Below, one piece after another: positions 1-9,694 of a DNA stretch of 64,000 nt (positions are counted from its first letter, which is position 1; each line of letters begins with the position of its first letter). The notes below the pieces were generated by a model that did not search any database, had not been told where the DNA came from, and saw nothing but the letters and a program-made list of their open reading frames with translations. The stretch is from assembly GCF_963677565.1 (NCBI RefSeq), contig NZ_OY781981.1, positions 1,364,001-1,428,000 of the forward strand, in the 5' to 3' direction. The position numbers and the translations under genes were made by a program. Source of the stretch: an uncultured Draconibacterium sp. (GTDB lineage Bacteria > Bacteroidota > Bacteroidia > Bacteroidales > Prolixibacteraceae).

Positions 1-279
1 AGGAAAAGGATTTTTGCAAATTGCGGCATAAATAACTGATATATCAACCTATAAATGATGCCAAATAGTTTTCTTTTAACTCTTAAATGAAACCATTCAT
101 CCCGTTGAATCTTTTATTCGTCGTTTCAATTAGATTTTTATTAAACCTTCTGATACTTTGGTAATCTAACTTCAACGTTCATTTATAGGTAATATAAATG
201 TGCAGCGTTTAAATCGCAACAAGATAATATTGAAAATAAACAGGAAGTAGTTGAACTACTTCCTACCTAAAAAAACCAA
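1..279. other. Gene-free leader at window edge
   Basis: AT-rich stretch before the first gene. I see no open reading frame, RNA gene or clear consensus promoter in it. The one strong structure is the palindrome at 242-264, listed separately. The upstream neighbour lies outside the window, so part of this may be its 3' region. Confidence 0.5.
242..264. promoter_or_regulatory. 23-bp perfect palindrome just before the DUF5916 gene
   Basis: AGGAAGTAGTT and its exact reverse complement AACTACTTCCT are separated by one base and end 15 bases before the ATG at 280. The right side is followed by ACCTAAAAAAACC, not a T-run, so on the plus strand it does not look like a terminator. On the minus strand it is followed by GTTTATTTT, a poor T-tract. 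It may be an operator or a leader hairpin near the ribosome entry site. Function is inferred only. Confidence 0.45.
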
Positions 280-2553
280 ATGAACCGAACTAAGATTTAT
301 GGATTAGGCGGATTGCTTATTCTATTACTGGGGATGATCTCGATTTTCGAGGTAAGTGCGCAAGACCGATTCGAGCTTTCATTAATTTCAAGAACAAAGG
401 GGAAACGAATTCCGGAGAAGACGCTTCAAATCACAAAAACCGATGCAGATATTACCATCGACGGGGCACTGGATGAAGCAGTGTGGCAAACAGCTGATAA
501 AGCAAAAGATTTTCACCGGCAGTATCCGATGGACGATACAACGGCATTTTCAAAAACCGAAGCCAGTATTTTATACGATGATAATTTTCTGTATGTTGGA
601 GTAACCTGCTATGATGAATTGGAAGGAAACTATGTTGTTGAGTCGTTGCGAAGGGATTACAGGGAGCGGAATAACGATTATTTTATGCTGGTGATTGATC
701 CGTTTGATGACCTGACAAATGGCTATGCATTTACTATTACACCACTTGGTGTACAAATGGAAGGTTTGATAACCGGTGGCGGTGGTGGTTTTATGGGTGT
801 ATCCAGTTCGTGGGACAATGTTTGGTACTCGAAAACCAAAAGAAATGATGAGGGCTGGACTGCCGAAATAAAAATTCCTTTTAAATCCATTCGTTATGCC
901 GATAATATCAGCAACTGGAATATTCAATTTGTGCGAAACGATTTAAAAAGAAATGAACGTTCCACCTGGACCACGGTAAAACGACAATATCAGCCTACAT
1001 CTTTAACTTATTCAGGAGAAATGAAATGGGATGGAACACCTCCTGAAGCAGGTTCAAATATTAGTATTATTCCATATGTTTCGGGTTCAGCCACTCAACA
1101 AGATCTTTCTGTAAACAATAATGTTGGCTGGGATTGGAATGCAGGATTCGATGGTAAAGTGGCACTATCAACATCAATGAATCTTGACCTTACATTAAAT
1201 CCTGATTTTTCAACTGTTGAAGTTGACCAACAACAAACCAATGTTACCCGTTTCGAATTGTTCTACCCGGAAAGACGCCAGTTTTTTATCGAGAACAGCG
1301 ACCTTTTTAGCGATTTTGGTTTTCGTCAGTCACAGGTATTTTTCTCACGACGAATTGGATTGTCATCTCCAATGATTTTTGGTGCCCGTTTAAGCGGACA
1401 GATCGGAGATGGTTTAAGAGTTGGATTTTTAAATGCCCAAACCAAACACCAGTTGAATGAGGGTTTTGATGACACTCCTGCTTATAATTATACGGTAGCT
1501 TCATTTAAGAAACAGGTCTTTGGGCGGTCCAATATCTCAGGTATTTTTGCGATGAAACAAGGAATTAATTTCGAAAAAGATCAGGACGACGGATTTGATT
1601 TTGGCGCACAAAATGAATACAATCGTGTTTATGGTTTACAATACAACTTAATGTCGGCTGATGATAAATGGGACGGAAGCTTTTACTACTTTAATTCGGA
1701 TGATCCGGTTCATACCTCAAAACATTGGGCGCATGGAACCAGTATCCGCTATAATACGCGAAAAATAATGGCATTTTGGACCCATGAATACGTGGCAGAA
1801 AATTTTAATGCAGAAATGGGATTCTTTCCACGCACCGGATATTTTACCTTTGGGCCTTTCGTGAACTACAGTTTTTTTCCAAAAAGCAAAACAATCAATA
1901 CACATGGTCCGAATTTCCGCTCGAATTACTACATGGACACAAATTGGGAATTTACAGACAAAAACACGCAATTAGGATACAGTATTTCTTTCCTGAATTC
2001 CAGTCGCGTAAGTGTTGAAGTGGAAAATACTTACGTGAAACTTACCCGTGATTTTGATCCCACACGGAAGTTTGAAGAGGGAACTGAGCCTTTACCTGCC
2101 GGCAGTGACTATAACTGGAATCAGATGAATTTAAATTATTCATCAAACAGTAGAAAGGATTTTTCTTTTACTTTTCGGGGTGGTATTGGCGGCTTTTACA
2201 ATGGTAACGGAACGAATTTTTCAGGAACATTTCGATACCGGATCAAGCCTGTTTTTAGTATGACTATGAATTATTCGTACAACAAAATTGATTTACCTGA
2301 TCCGTATCCAAGTGGATCATTTTGGCTGGTAGGACCGCGTATCGATTTTACGTTTTCAGAGAAAGTTTTCTGGACCAATTTTATTCAGTATAACGAACAA
2401 GCTGATAACGTCAACATAAATTCGAGGTTACAGTGGCGATTTGCCCCTGTTTCTGACCTGTTTTTGGTATATACCGAGAACTTTTTACCCGATGGAATGG
2501 TTTCAAAAAACAGAGGATTGATTTTAAAAATGTCGTACTGGATTAATCTTTAA
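280..2553 (+). CDS. DUF5916 family outer-membrane protein with CBM9-like domain
   Basis: A 757-residue secreted protein. The N-terminus is a signal peptide (hydrophobic stretch about 9-25, ending in VSAQ). Residues about 45-240 resemble the carbohydrate-binding family 9-like domain that opens DUF5916 proteins (DGALDEAVWQTA start, then alternating aromatic strands). The remaining ~500 residues are rich in aromatic beta-strands, with the family hallmark EVDQQQTNVTRFELFYPERR and a terminal strand ending in WINL, as in outer-membrane barrels. The family is common and poorly characterised in Bacteroidota; a role in binding or processing carbohydrates or peptides at the outer membrane is a guess. 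The next gene starts 18 bases downstream and is probably co-transcribed. A 23-bp palindrome lies directly upstream. Confidence 0.85.
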   Translation: MNRTKIYGLGGLLILLLGMISIFEVSAQDRFELSLISRTKGKRIPEKTLQITKTDADITIDGALDEAVWQTADKAKDFHRQYPMDDTTAFSKTEASILYDDNFLYVGVTCYDELEGNYVVESLRRDYRERNNDYFMLVIDPFDDLTNGYAFTITPLGVQMEGLITGGGGGFMGVSSSWDNVWYSKTKRNDEGWTAEIKIPFKSIRYADNISNWNIQFVRNDLKRNERSTWTTVKRQYQPTSLTYSGEMKWDGTPPEAGSNISIIPYVSGSATQQDLSVNNNVGWDWNAGFDGKVALSTSMNLDLTLNPDFSTVEVDQQQTNVTRFELFYPERRQFFIENSDLFSDFGFRQSQVFFSRRIGLSSPMIFGARLSGQIGDGLRVGFLNAQTKHQLNEGFDDTPAYNYTVASFKKQVFGRSNISGIFAMKQGINFEKDQDDGFDFGAQNEYNRVYGLQYNLMSADDKWDGSFYYFNSDDPVHTSKHWAHGTSIRYNTRKIMAFWTHEYVAENFNAEMGFFPRTGYFTFGPFVNYSFFPKSKTINTHGPNFRSNYYMDTNWEFTDKNTQLGYSISFLNSSRVSVEVENTYVKLTRDFDPTRKFEEGTEPLPAGSDYNWNQMNLNYSSNSRKDFSFTFRGGIGGFYNGNGTNFSGTFRYRIKPVFSMTMNYSYNKIDLPDPYPSGSFWLVGPRIDFTFSEKVFWTNFIQYNEQADNVNINSRLQWRFAPVSDLFLVYTENFLPDGMVSKNRGLILKMSYWINL

Positions 2554-2571
2554 CGAAAAGCTTCATCAACT

Positions 2572-3399
2572 ATGAAAAATAAACAAACAGCGAAATCCGC
2601 CAGGTTTACATTAATTATTTCGGCAATTGTTGTCTGTATAGCATTTGTTTTTGCATCAGTGCCTGTAAAGGCTGCTGATCCGGTATACATAGTGGTGGAA
2701 TACATTAAAGTGAAGCCCGAGGATCACTTGAAATACCTCGAGGTTGAGCAGAAAATCTGGAAGCCCATGCATCAGGAAAGAATTAACCAGGGAATTATTG
2801 CCAGCTGGACATTATATGCCGTTGAATTTACCGGTTCGGCAGATAATTATAACTATGTAGCAATAACCACCTATAACGATACGGAAAATCTTGAAACACC
2901 CTGGAATGCAGAAATTCCTGCCAAGGTACACGGAAATATGAGTTTGGTAGAAATGATGGATCGCACTAATAAAGCCCGCGAAATTGTCCGGACTGAGTTA
3001 TATAGAAGTGTGGCGGCTATTCCTGCAATACCGTTTGAAGATCCGGCACATTATATTCAGGTGAATTACATGAAGGTAGAGCCGGGAAAAGGTTCGGAAT
3101 ACGAAGCACAGGAAAAGGATGTGTGGATGCCAATTCATCAGGAGTCAATACGTTCAGGAAAAACCGTTGGCTGGGGGCTTTGGGCCGCAATGTTTCCGCG
3201 TGGGGCCAGTCGGCCTTACCAGTACTTAACAATGAATACTTTTTCGGATTACTCTTATGTGTTCGAGCTAAACTTTTCTATTCCGTTTAAGGTCATTCAT
3301 CCTGAAATGGATTACAGCGAGATGACTAAAAAAACACGAAATTTGAGAACAATAGAACGTGTAGAACTTTGGGATTTGATTGATTATGTTGTGAAGTAA
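2572..3399 (+). CDS. Secreted protein with two tandem ABM-like domains
   Basis: A 275-residue protein with a signal peptide or N-terminal membrane anchor (about 14-34, ending in VKAAD). The mature part is an internal duplication: residues about 38-90 (YIVVEYIKVKPEDHLKYLEV, then W-P-H-E) are repeated at about 161-215 (YIQVNYMKVEPGKGSEYE, then W-P-I-H-E). Each half has the pattern V-x-Y-x-K-V-P, then a helix with an EK.W.P.HQE core, then a W strand, which looks like a ferredoxin-like dimeric alpha/beta barrel of the ABM/DUF1330 kind, here fused in cis. No catalytic residues are recognised. It follows the DUF5916 gene by 18 bases, so a shared function is likely. The specific role is unknown. Confidence 0.7.
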   Translation: MKNKQTAKSARFTLIISAIVVCIAFVFASVPVKAADPVYIVVEYIKVKPEDHLKYLEVEQKIWKPMHQERINQGIIASWTLYAVEFTGSADNYNYVAITTYNDTENLETPWNAEIPAKVHGNMSLVEMMDRTNKAREIVRTELYRSVAAIPAIPFEDPAHYIQVNYMKVEPGKGSEYEAQEKDVWMPIHQESIRSGKTVGWGLWAAMFPRGASRPYQYLTMNTFSDYSYVFELNFSIPFKVIHPEMDYSEMTKKTRNLRTIERVELWDLIDYVVK

Positions 3400-3484
3400 A
3401 AGGTTTAAAATATTGTAATTAGAATAATAATCGATTTTGCTAACACAACATTTAAAATAGAACCGGGTGAAAACATTCGGAGAG

Positions 3485-4441
3485 TTATCGCAATTGAATA
3501 GGATAGACACCGAATTCTTCACCAACAATCATTAAAAAATTATTTAGATAGGCTATAGCACAAAGATTTGTGTCAGAAATTAAATGCGCGGTGTTGCATT
3601 TTGTGCAAGTGGTTAAAACCGAGACATTGCCGTTTTTACATACAATGAAGAACTGATCCTCAACAGGATCGTAACCGATGTCGTTGGGGCTATCGGTAAA
3701 AACATGCGGATCCCCAAGCTCATCCGTGTAATTTAGCGACCTTTCTGTCCACACCTTACCTTGTGGCGAAAATAGAGCCACAGGAGTTTTGTCTTCATGC
3801 TCACCAACTATTGTAATCCAATTCCTGGAAACATAAATACTTTTAAAAGAACAGGGTTTATTAAAGCCTTTATAATGTTTATTATAATCAAATACATTCC
3901 AGTTAATCGCATCAATGCTGCTTACAATTTCACCCGCATTTGTAATACCGACACAATTTGTTTTGTATGATGAAACTGAGATAATATCTCCTTTAACAGG
4001 CAGAAGTATTTCTTTCCATTCATTGGCTTCTTCACTCGTCAGAATAACTCCATTATTGGCCACAGCAATTACTAAATTTCCTAAGGCTGCTACACTGTTT
4101 ATATTTTCTTTTGTTCCTGATTTTACTTCTATAAATGGTCCTTCATTTTCTGAAATAAGAATGGTTCCTTTATCACCAACAACTATTATTTTTCCATTCA
4201 AACAAATCGCATCATTTAGATTTTCATTTGAACTACTTGACAATTTTGAAACCTCGCCTGAGGTGCTGATCCTATCAATTCTTCCTCCGGTGCCAACTGC
4301 AATAAAATAATTTTCACAGGTTGTTATGTTGCGGTATCCCAGTTCCAATGATCTGCCAGGCTTTATATTCTTGATATTTGTTTGGGCCATTGGTCCCAAA
4401 AACAATAGAATTAAAATAATATTGATCCGTAAGACAGGCAT
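3485..4441 (-). CDS. Unrecognised secreted propeller-like protein
   Basis: A 318-residue protein with a short signal peptide (hydrophobic residues 5-17, then AQTN). The body has regularly spaced short strands such as VGTGGRIDRIS, VGDKGTILIS, VANNGVILTSEE, ITNAGEIVSS, VGEHEDKTPVALFS, VCKNGNVSVL and VGEEFGVYP. This G-x-I/V rhythm is typical of BNR, Ycf48 or Kelch-like beta-propellers. I do not recognise a named family and assign no function. A strong terminator at 4462-4510 separates it from the GH3 gene, so it is probably its own unit. It converges on the ABM-like gene with an 85-base gap. Confidence 0.6.
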   Translation of the reverse strand: MPVLRINIILILLFLGPMAQTNIKNIKPGRSLELGYRNITTCENYFIAVGTGGRIDRISTSGEVSKLSSSSNENLNDAICLNGKIIVVGDKGTILISENEGPFIEVKSGTKENINSVAALGNLVIAVANNGVILTSEEANEWKEILLPVKGDIISVSSYKTNCVGITNAGEIVSSIDAINWNVFDYNKHYKGFNKPCSFKSIYVSRNWITIVGEHEDKTPVALFSPQGKVWTERSLNYTDELGDPHVFTDSPNDIGYDPVEDQFFIVCKNGNVSVLTTCTKCNTAHLISDTNLCAIAYLNNFLMIVGEEFGVYPIQLR

Positions 4442-4461
4442 TAGTGGTAACTATTATTTAT

Positions 4462-4510
4462 AAAAAATCAGTATTGGCAATAATGATAGAAAATCACATG
4501 CCAATACTGA
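4462..4510 (-). terminator. Rho-independent terminator of the PUL operon
   Basis: Perfect 12-bp arms TCAGTATTGGCA (4468-4479) and TGCCAATACTGA (4499-4510) with a 19-base loop. On the minus strand the hairpin is followed by TTTTTTAT, just beyond the GH3 stop codon. Confidence 0.8.
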
Positions 4511-4535
4511 AGTAAAACTAACTAAACTAACCAGA

Positions 4536-7500
4536 CTATTTTGATCCAGTATTTTTTATTCTAAAATATTTAAATGCGACATCCAATGGAGTGTCATTGG
4601 TTCCACCGCGCCCGAACATTCCCATTAAAGATCCCGATGCAAATCCAGGGCCGTTGCAAACGATAAGACCGGCTTTTCCATTTGCCAGAACCGCCTCAGT
4701 AGATCCCAGAAACTTATATCCTTTACCATCTGTGGAGTAATAGGCTGTATACTTACTGCCTTCTTTCACAAGTTTTAATTTCACAATAATTGCTTTCTGT
4801 GCTGTTGGTTCAGCTCGGAATGGATTTGCTTGGCCGAATGAAAAATGTGCAGCTGAGGATTCTGATCCATCAGCTTCAACTAATAGCTCAATTCCCTGGC
4901 TTGAGCCCATAAATCCTTTTGTGGCATTAACATAAACGAGTTTTACATAGTTATCGTCATCCTGATAAGACATGATTCCACCTTGCTGCCCTGGTTTTGA
5001 TAATGGCTGTGAAAAAACCACTTCTGTTTCGATTGTCCAGTTTGAATTGGCACTTTGCAGTAAAATATTTTCGGCATTATTGGAAGTTCCCGAAATAGCA
5101 CCTTCATTTCCTGTAATAACCAATTCTCCCGGTGATTTTTCAAGGCTCCAGTTTTCCTGATTTTCTCTTACCCATTTCCATTGATTTCCCAGTGTTGAAT
5201 TTTTAAATTCATCGCTGGTTCCTTTGGTGCCAAAATCAACTACATATTTACTTTCTGCAACCGTAGTATTATCTTTTAAGGTGATTAATGCTGAACCCGG
5301 TACCGATTCTGCCTGTTGGATATCAACAGAAATATCATCTACACTTTGAATGGCTGAAACTACCGGAGCTTTGTCACCTTCTTTAAGGAGATAGCTGTAT
5401 CCTTTGATGGCAGGATTGAATGTTTTAATTTTTTGGCCGTCTAACATTACACTTTCCAATGTAAGATTTGGCATAACCTTAAGGGCATAAGAATCGCTTA
5501 CTGTATTTCCTTCTAAAGTAACGGAAGCCTTTATTGTGGCAACTCCCGGACCGGTGGCTGTAACAAGTCCATTTCTGTCAACAGTTAGCACATCCGAATT
5601 ATTACTTTTAAAGCTAACCGTTGCTTTATTGATATCGTAGAAACTGTCGTCGGACATTGCAGCTGTAACACTGGTTTTTACCTTATTTCCTTCGTTCAAC
5701 ACAATTTTTCCACAATCGGCTACAACAGTTTTCAAGACTGATTTGTAGCTTCCTGCCATTTTTGCGTCAACAGTACCTTTTATATCTTGAGAGGAGCTTC
5801 CTACCTCAAAAACGTAATTCCCCTGATCAAATGTAATACGGTTATTTTCATCGTCCCAAAACCATAAATCGGCACAGTCAATATCGATCGATACTGTTTT
5901 TATTTGCCCAGCAGGTATAGTCACCCGTTTAAAACCTTTTAGCCTTTTTATTGGCCGTTGAAGAGAAGCAGGACTATCAGGTGTACGCATATAAACCTGA
6001 ACAACTTCGTCGCCATTTACATCTCCGGTATTTTTTACATCAACACTGACTGTAATTTTATCGTTCGGAGTAATCTGTGATTTACTGATTTTAAAGTTGC
6101 TGTAATCAAATGTGGTATACGAAAGACCAAATCCAAATTCATAAGATACGTCCTTGTTGAAATACCAATAAGTACGTCCATTTTTATTTGGGCCTCCTCT
6201 TAATGTATAATCGGTAATTGGAGGGATGTCGTCAAGCGATTTGTACCAGGTTGCATTTAGTTTTCCTCCCGGATTAACATCTCCAAAAAGAATTTTTGCC
6301 ATTGCTGCACCTTGAGCCTGTCCGTTAAAACCGGTCCAGATAATGCCTTTTACATTTGGTAAATCTTTAAACTGATCTACTTCAACCATTCCTAAAGTTT
6401 GCATTACAACAACCGTATTCGGGTTTACCCCGGCAATGGCATCAATTAGTTGATATTGATTTCCTGGAAGTAGCAGATGTTGTCTGTCCGACTCTTCGGT
6501 TGCCGTTTTTTCATCCGTCCCAACAAATACAACAGCAACATCAGACGATAATGCCAAAGCCAGTGTCTCTTCATCAATTGCTTCAGGAGGAAGGGTATGA
6601 TATACAAGATAAATGGTTTGTTTTCCGGATATTCCTAATTTACTAACTTTTGATGTTACCGTTGTAGGGCCTCTCATCAGGCCGCCAAATGCTTCGCTGT
6701 TTTCTTTACCCCGAGCCTCAAATGAAGCGAGAAGGTTTCCGGTTGGAGAACCAACCCGAACATCTATGGCTCCACCAGCACCAGGAATGGTAACATTTAC
6801 CGACATTGATTCAATATTACTGATATCAATATTTTCGTATGATGTCCAGTCTCCATCTTTAATGTTGCGAACTGTGAATGCACCACCAAATGTTGAAACT
6901 TTAGTAATTTCAGCGGATGATTTTTCATCAAATTCAGCGGCAGATACTTTTTCAGAAGAGCCGTCGGCTTTAATCAGTTCAAAATCCTGAACATACAAAA
7001 GATTACTAAGGTCGAGCGTGTTGGCTCCATTGCTATGTGCCACACTAACTGTTGGATTAACTTCACTTAAATATGAGCTTATCCCCTCTAATGGAGAAAT
7101 CATATTTGAATCTACTGTTGCTCCGGAATAAGGACCCAGTTCAACTTTGTCAGCGTGAGGTCCAAATAAGGCAATTTTCTTTATCTCACCTGCATTTATC
7201 GGAAGTGCTTTTTTGTTGGTTTTTTCTACAACATTATTTTTTAGCAAAACCGGTGTTTTTGTTGCAACTTCCTCGGCCAATGCAATGTGGGCAGGAGAAT
7301 TTATTACGTCTTCCTGAATTAGTGCATAAGGAACTTTGCTTTTCGGATCAAACTCTCCTGTTTTCATCCTGATTACAAACACATTAACCAAAGCCTTATC
7401 AATCTCAGCTTCAGTTATAAGTCCTTCCTTAAGGGCATCGATAGTACCTGTTTGATAAACGCTGCCACAGTTACTGTCAACTCCCGCTTTGAGCCCCATC

Positions 7501-8378
7501 GCCGCAGCCTCTGCATTACTTTTGGCGTAATGGTGTCCTGTTTCAATATCACCAACTCCACCACAATCGCTGGTAACATAACCGTCTAAACCATAAGTTC
7601 TGCGGGCAATGGTATCTACCAGAAACTGACTGGCCGTTACCGGAATACCATTTACGGCACTGTATGCTGTCATTATGCTCGGAACTTTATCCTTTTCAAT
7701 TAACGTTTTATAAGGCGCCAGGTAAAATTCTCGCATATCACGGTCATCCATATCAGAACTTCCTGTGTGACGGTTAAACTCGCTGTTGTTTGCAAAATAA
7801 TGTTTTGCCGTAGGAACAGTTTTATAATAAGTTGGATCGTTCCCCATCATTCCTCGCACAAAGCCGCCTGCAACCTGTGAAATTAAGAACGGATCTTCAC
7901 CAAATGATTCTCCGGTTCTTCCCCAACGCGGGTCTCTAACCGGTTCAACAACCGGCGACCAATAAGTCAGTCCATTTACAGCAATTGCATTACCTCCTCT
8001 TCCTTCTTCTGCAATAGCCGATGTTTCGCGTTCTGCCAGTTGAGGGTCCCAGGCCGAACCTAATGCAACACTATTGGGAAATGAAGTTGAAGGTTTGGCG
8101 TATGGATTAAAATAGCTTGCAATTCCATGCAATGCTTCTCCCCATACATTGTATGAATTTATTCCAAGACGAGGAATTGCTGGCATTGTATTTCCAAGTA
8201 AACTTTGTTTTTCTTCCAAAGTCATTCTTGAAACCAAGTCAGCTGCTCTCTCTTCGAAAGAATATGCCGTGTTGAGATAAATAGGTTCTTTGCTTGCTTT
8301 TTCTGTTTTCGAATTGAAAGAAACGAGCATACTAAACGACAATAGTAAAATGATGTGTTTTAAATCTCTGTATTTCAT
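4536..8378 (-). CDS. Multidomain GH3 beta-glucosidase/xylosidase
   Basis: A 1280-residue secreted glycoside hydrolase family 3 enzyme, far longer than the usual 700-900. A signal peptide (about 1-22) precedes the GH3 TIM-barrel domain (about 40-380), with NVWGEALHG typical of xylosidase-like members, AKHYF at 191-195 and the nucleophile D271 in TSDCGG. The GH3 C-terminal domain begins near 400 but is interrupted at about 460-600 by a CBM6-like beta-sandwich, then resumes (SDVAVVFVGTDE). A fibronectin-III-like domain (about 770-850), a Big2-like Ig domain (about 890-970), a small cadherin-like domain, and a C-terminal concanavalin-like DUF1349-type sandwich follow. As the last gene of the PUL operon it presumably splits the terminal beta-linked sugar in the periplasm. 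Substrate cannot be read from sequence. Confidence 0.9.
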   Translation of the reverse strand: MKYRDLKHIILLLSFSMLVSFNSKTEKASKEPIYLNTAYSFEERAADLVSRMTLEEKQSLLGNTMPAIPRLGINSYNVWGEALHGIASYFNPYAKPSTSFPNSVALGSAWDPQLAERETSAIAEEGRGGNAIAVNGLTYWSPVVEPVRDPRWGRTGESFGEDPFLISQVAGGFVRGMMGNDPTYYKTVPTAKHYFANNSEFNRHTGSSDMDDRDMREFYLAPYKTLIEKDKVPSIMTAYSAVNGIPVTASQFLVDTIARRTYGLDGYVTSDCGGVGDIETGHHYAKSNAEAAAMGLKAGVDSNCGSVYQTGTIDALKEGLITEAEIDKALVNVFVIRMKTGEFDPKSKVPYALIQEDVINSPAHIALAEEVATKTPVLLKNNVVEKTNKKALPINAGEIKKIALFGPHADKVELGPYSGATVDSNMISPLEGISSYLSEVNPTVSVAHSNGANTLDLSNLLYVQDFELIKADGSSEKVSAAEFDEKSSAEITKVSTFGGAFTVRNIKDGDWTSYENIDISNIESMSVNVTIPGAGGAIDVRVGSPTGNLLASFEARGKENSEAFGGLMRGPTTVTSKVSKLGISGKQTIYLVYHTLPPEAIDEETLALALSSDVAVVFVGTDEKTATEESDRQHLLLPGNQYQLIDAIAGVNPNTVVVMQTLGMVEVDQFKDLPNVKGIIWTGFNGQAQGAAMAKILFGDVNPGGKLNATWYKSLDDIPPITDYTLRGGPNKNGRTYWYFNKDVSYEFGFGLSYTTFDYSNFKISKSQITPNDKITVSVDVKNTGDVNGDEVVQVYMRTPDSPASLQRPIKRLKGFKRVTIPAGQIKTVSIDIDCADLWFWDDENNRITFDQGNYVFEVGSSSQDIKGTVDAKMAGSYKSVLKTVVADCGKIVLNEGNKVKTSVTAAMSDDSFYDINKATVSFKSNNSDVLTVDRNGLVTATGPGVATIKASVTLEGNTVSDSYALKVMPNLTLESVMLDGQKIKTFNPAIKGYSYLLKEGDKAPVVSAIQSVDDISVDIQQAESVPGSALITLKDNTTVAESKYVVDFGTKGTSDEFKNSTLGNQWKWVRENQENWSLEKSPGELVITGNEGAISGTSNNAENILLQSANSNWTIETEVVFSQPLSKPGQQGGIMSYQDDDNYVKLVYVNATKGFMGSSQGIELLVEADGSESSAAHFSFGQANPFRAEPTAQKAIIVKLKLVKEGSKYTAYYSTDGKGYKFLGSTEAVLANGKAGLIVCNGPGFASGSLMGMFGRGGTNDTPLDVAFKYFRIKNTGSK

Positions 8379-8455
8379 CGTGTTGAGTTTATCATAAAAC
8401 TTAAAATCACGCTTGCCCTTAAGGATTAACCATCTAAAATAGATTCATGTAGTTT

Positions 8456-9670
8456 TTATTGCTCCGCTAACCTCACCTTCTTTCGATGTTTTAAAAACAA
8501 GTACAAAAAAGCTATTGCGAGAAATACGGTCAGAATTATTACATACTGAAGAGTAGCAGCTCCCGCAGCCAGGTCATCGCCAAACTTTGTTAACTGCACG
8601 TCGTAAATTTTTCCAAGGGCAGGTTGTGCAATACCTCCACCAAGGAATCCAATACCTCCCATTATTGCTAATCCGAGAGCTCCGCTTGTTGGTGCTTTTT
8701 CAGCAACTACTCCTAACATGTTAGGCCAAAAGAATCCTATTCCGAGAGCAAAAACGGTAGCTGATGCAAACAAAACAACGCCTGATGAAATACTCATTAA
8801 ATAAAGTCCAATACCTGAAAATATGGCAGAGAACAATAATATTCCAATACCAGATAAACGATGTACGACCGGACCGGCAACCAAGCGAGCCAAAGCCATA
8901 ATTGCCGAGATCCAAACCAGGATCAGAATTGCCCCGATACCATCGCCGAATAAATTACTTACTGAGTTATTAAACAATGCAGCAATCCACTGGTTAGTTC
9001 CTAATTCGGTGGCAGCTGTAAATAACATACAAAAGGCCATAAAAAGGAAAAACGGAGAAACACATGCTTTTAACATATCTTTATAGGACGCTCCGACAGT
9101 AACCCGTTCTGTTTTCGGAAATTCCTGACGTAAGAACAACAATCCATAACCTACAGTAGGTACTAACATTACTGCTGTTTGAATACGCCATCCGATACCT
9201 ATTTCATTTAAAAAGAAAACGATCAATCCGCCAATTACAATACCGGTGGGGAACCACATATGAAATCGATTAAGTTTTGCCGTTTTGTTATTGGGATATA
9301 AGGCCGTAACTAAAGGATTTGCTGCAGCTTCAACACTCCCGTTTGCAATACCAATAAACATGGTTGAAAAGAAAAGCGACCAAAAACCTTGAGCGAAAAT
9401 AGTCCACGTGAGGCCAATAATATGGCAGGCAAAAGCAATAGCTATAACTTTACCAATACCCAGGATATCGATTAAAGGGCCAAAAATTACCATTGCAAGT
9501 GTAAATCCCCAAAACGCTGTTCCTACAATCCATCCAACTTCGGCACCTGTCAAATTAAATTCTTCCATCCATGGAGTTATAAACCCACCACGAGTTCCAA
9601 ATGAAAGTGCAGTTACAACAAGGGCTAAACAACTTGCATTAAATAATAATGTATTTCTGATTTTGTTCAT
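8456..9670 (-). CDS. MFS sugar transporter
   Basis: A 404-residue protein with about 12 hydrophobic segments, in the major facilitator superfamily. The loop after TM2 carries GPLIDILGIGKV, a variant of the MFS GxLaDrxGrk motif. It should sit in the inner membrane and import the mono- or disaccharide released in the periplasm by the neighbouring enzymes. It lies 24 bases downstream of the start-distal oxidoreductase gene and 77 bases ahead of the GH3 gene on the same strand, so it is part of the PUL operon. It resembles fucose-permease-like and hexuronate-like MFS members, but the substrate is unknown. Confidence 0.85.
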   Translation of the reverse strand: MNKIRNTLLFNASCLALVVTALSFGTRGGFITPWMEEFNLTGAEVGWIVGTAFWGFTLAMVIFGPLIDILGIGKVIAIAFACHIIGLTWTIFAQGFWSLFFSTMFIGIANGSVEAAANPLVTALYPNNKTAKLNRFHMWFPTGIVIGGLIVFFLNEIGIGWRIQTAVMLVPTVGYGLLFLRQEFPKTERVTVGASYKDMLKACVSPFFLFMAFCMLFTAATELGTNQWIAALFNNSVSNLFGDGIGAILILVWISAIMALARLVAGPVVHRLSGIGILLFSAIFSGIGLYLMSISSGVVLFASATVFALGIGFFWPNMLGVVAEKAPTSGALGLAIMGGIGFLGGGIAQPALGKIYDVQLTKFGDDLAAGAATLQYVIILTVFLAIAFLYLFLKHRKKVRLAEQ

Positions 9671-9694
9671 AAGTGTAGATTTAATTTATATCAT

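Noticed and set aside
3915..4310. Plus-strand open frame opposite the propeller-like gene
   Set aside because: Shadow of the minus-strand gene, which has a signal peptide and repeated strands; the plus-strand translation shows neither.
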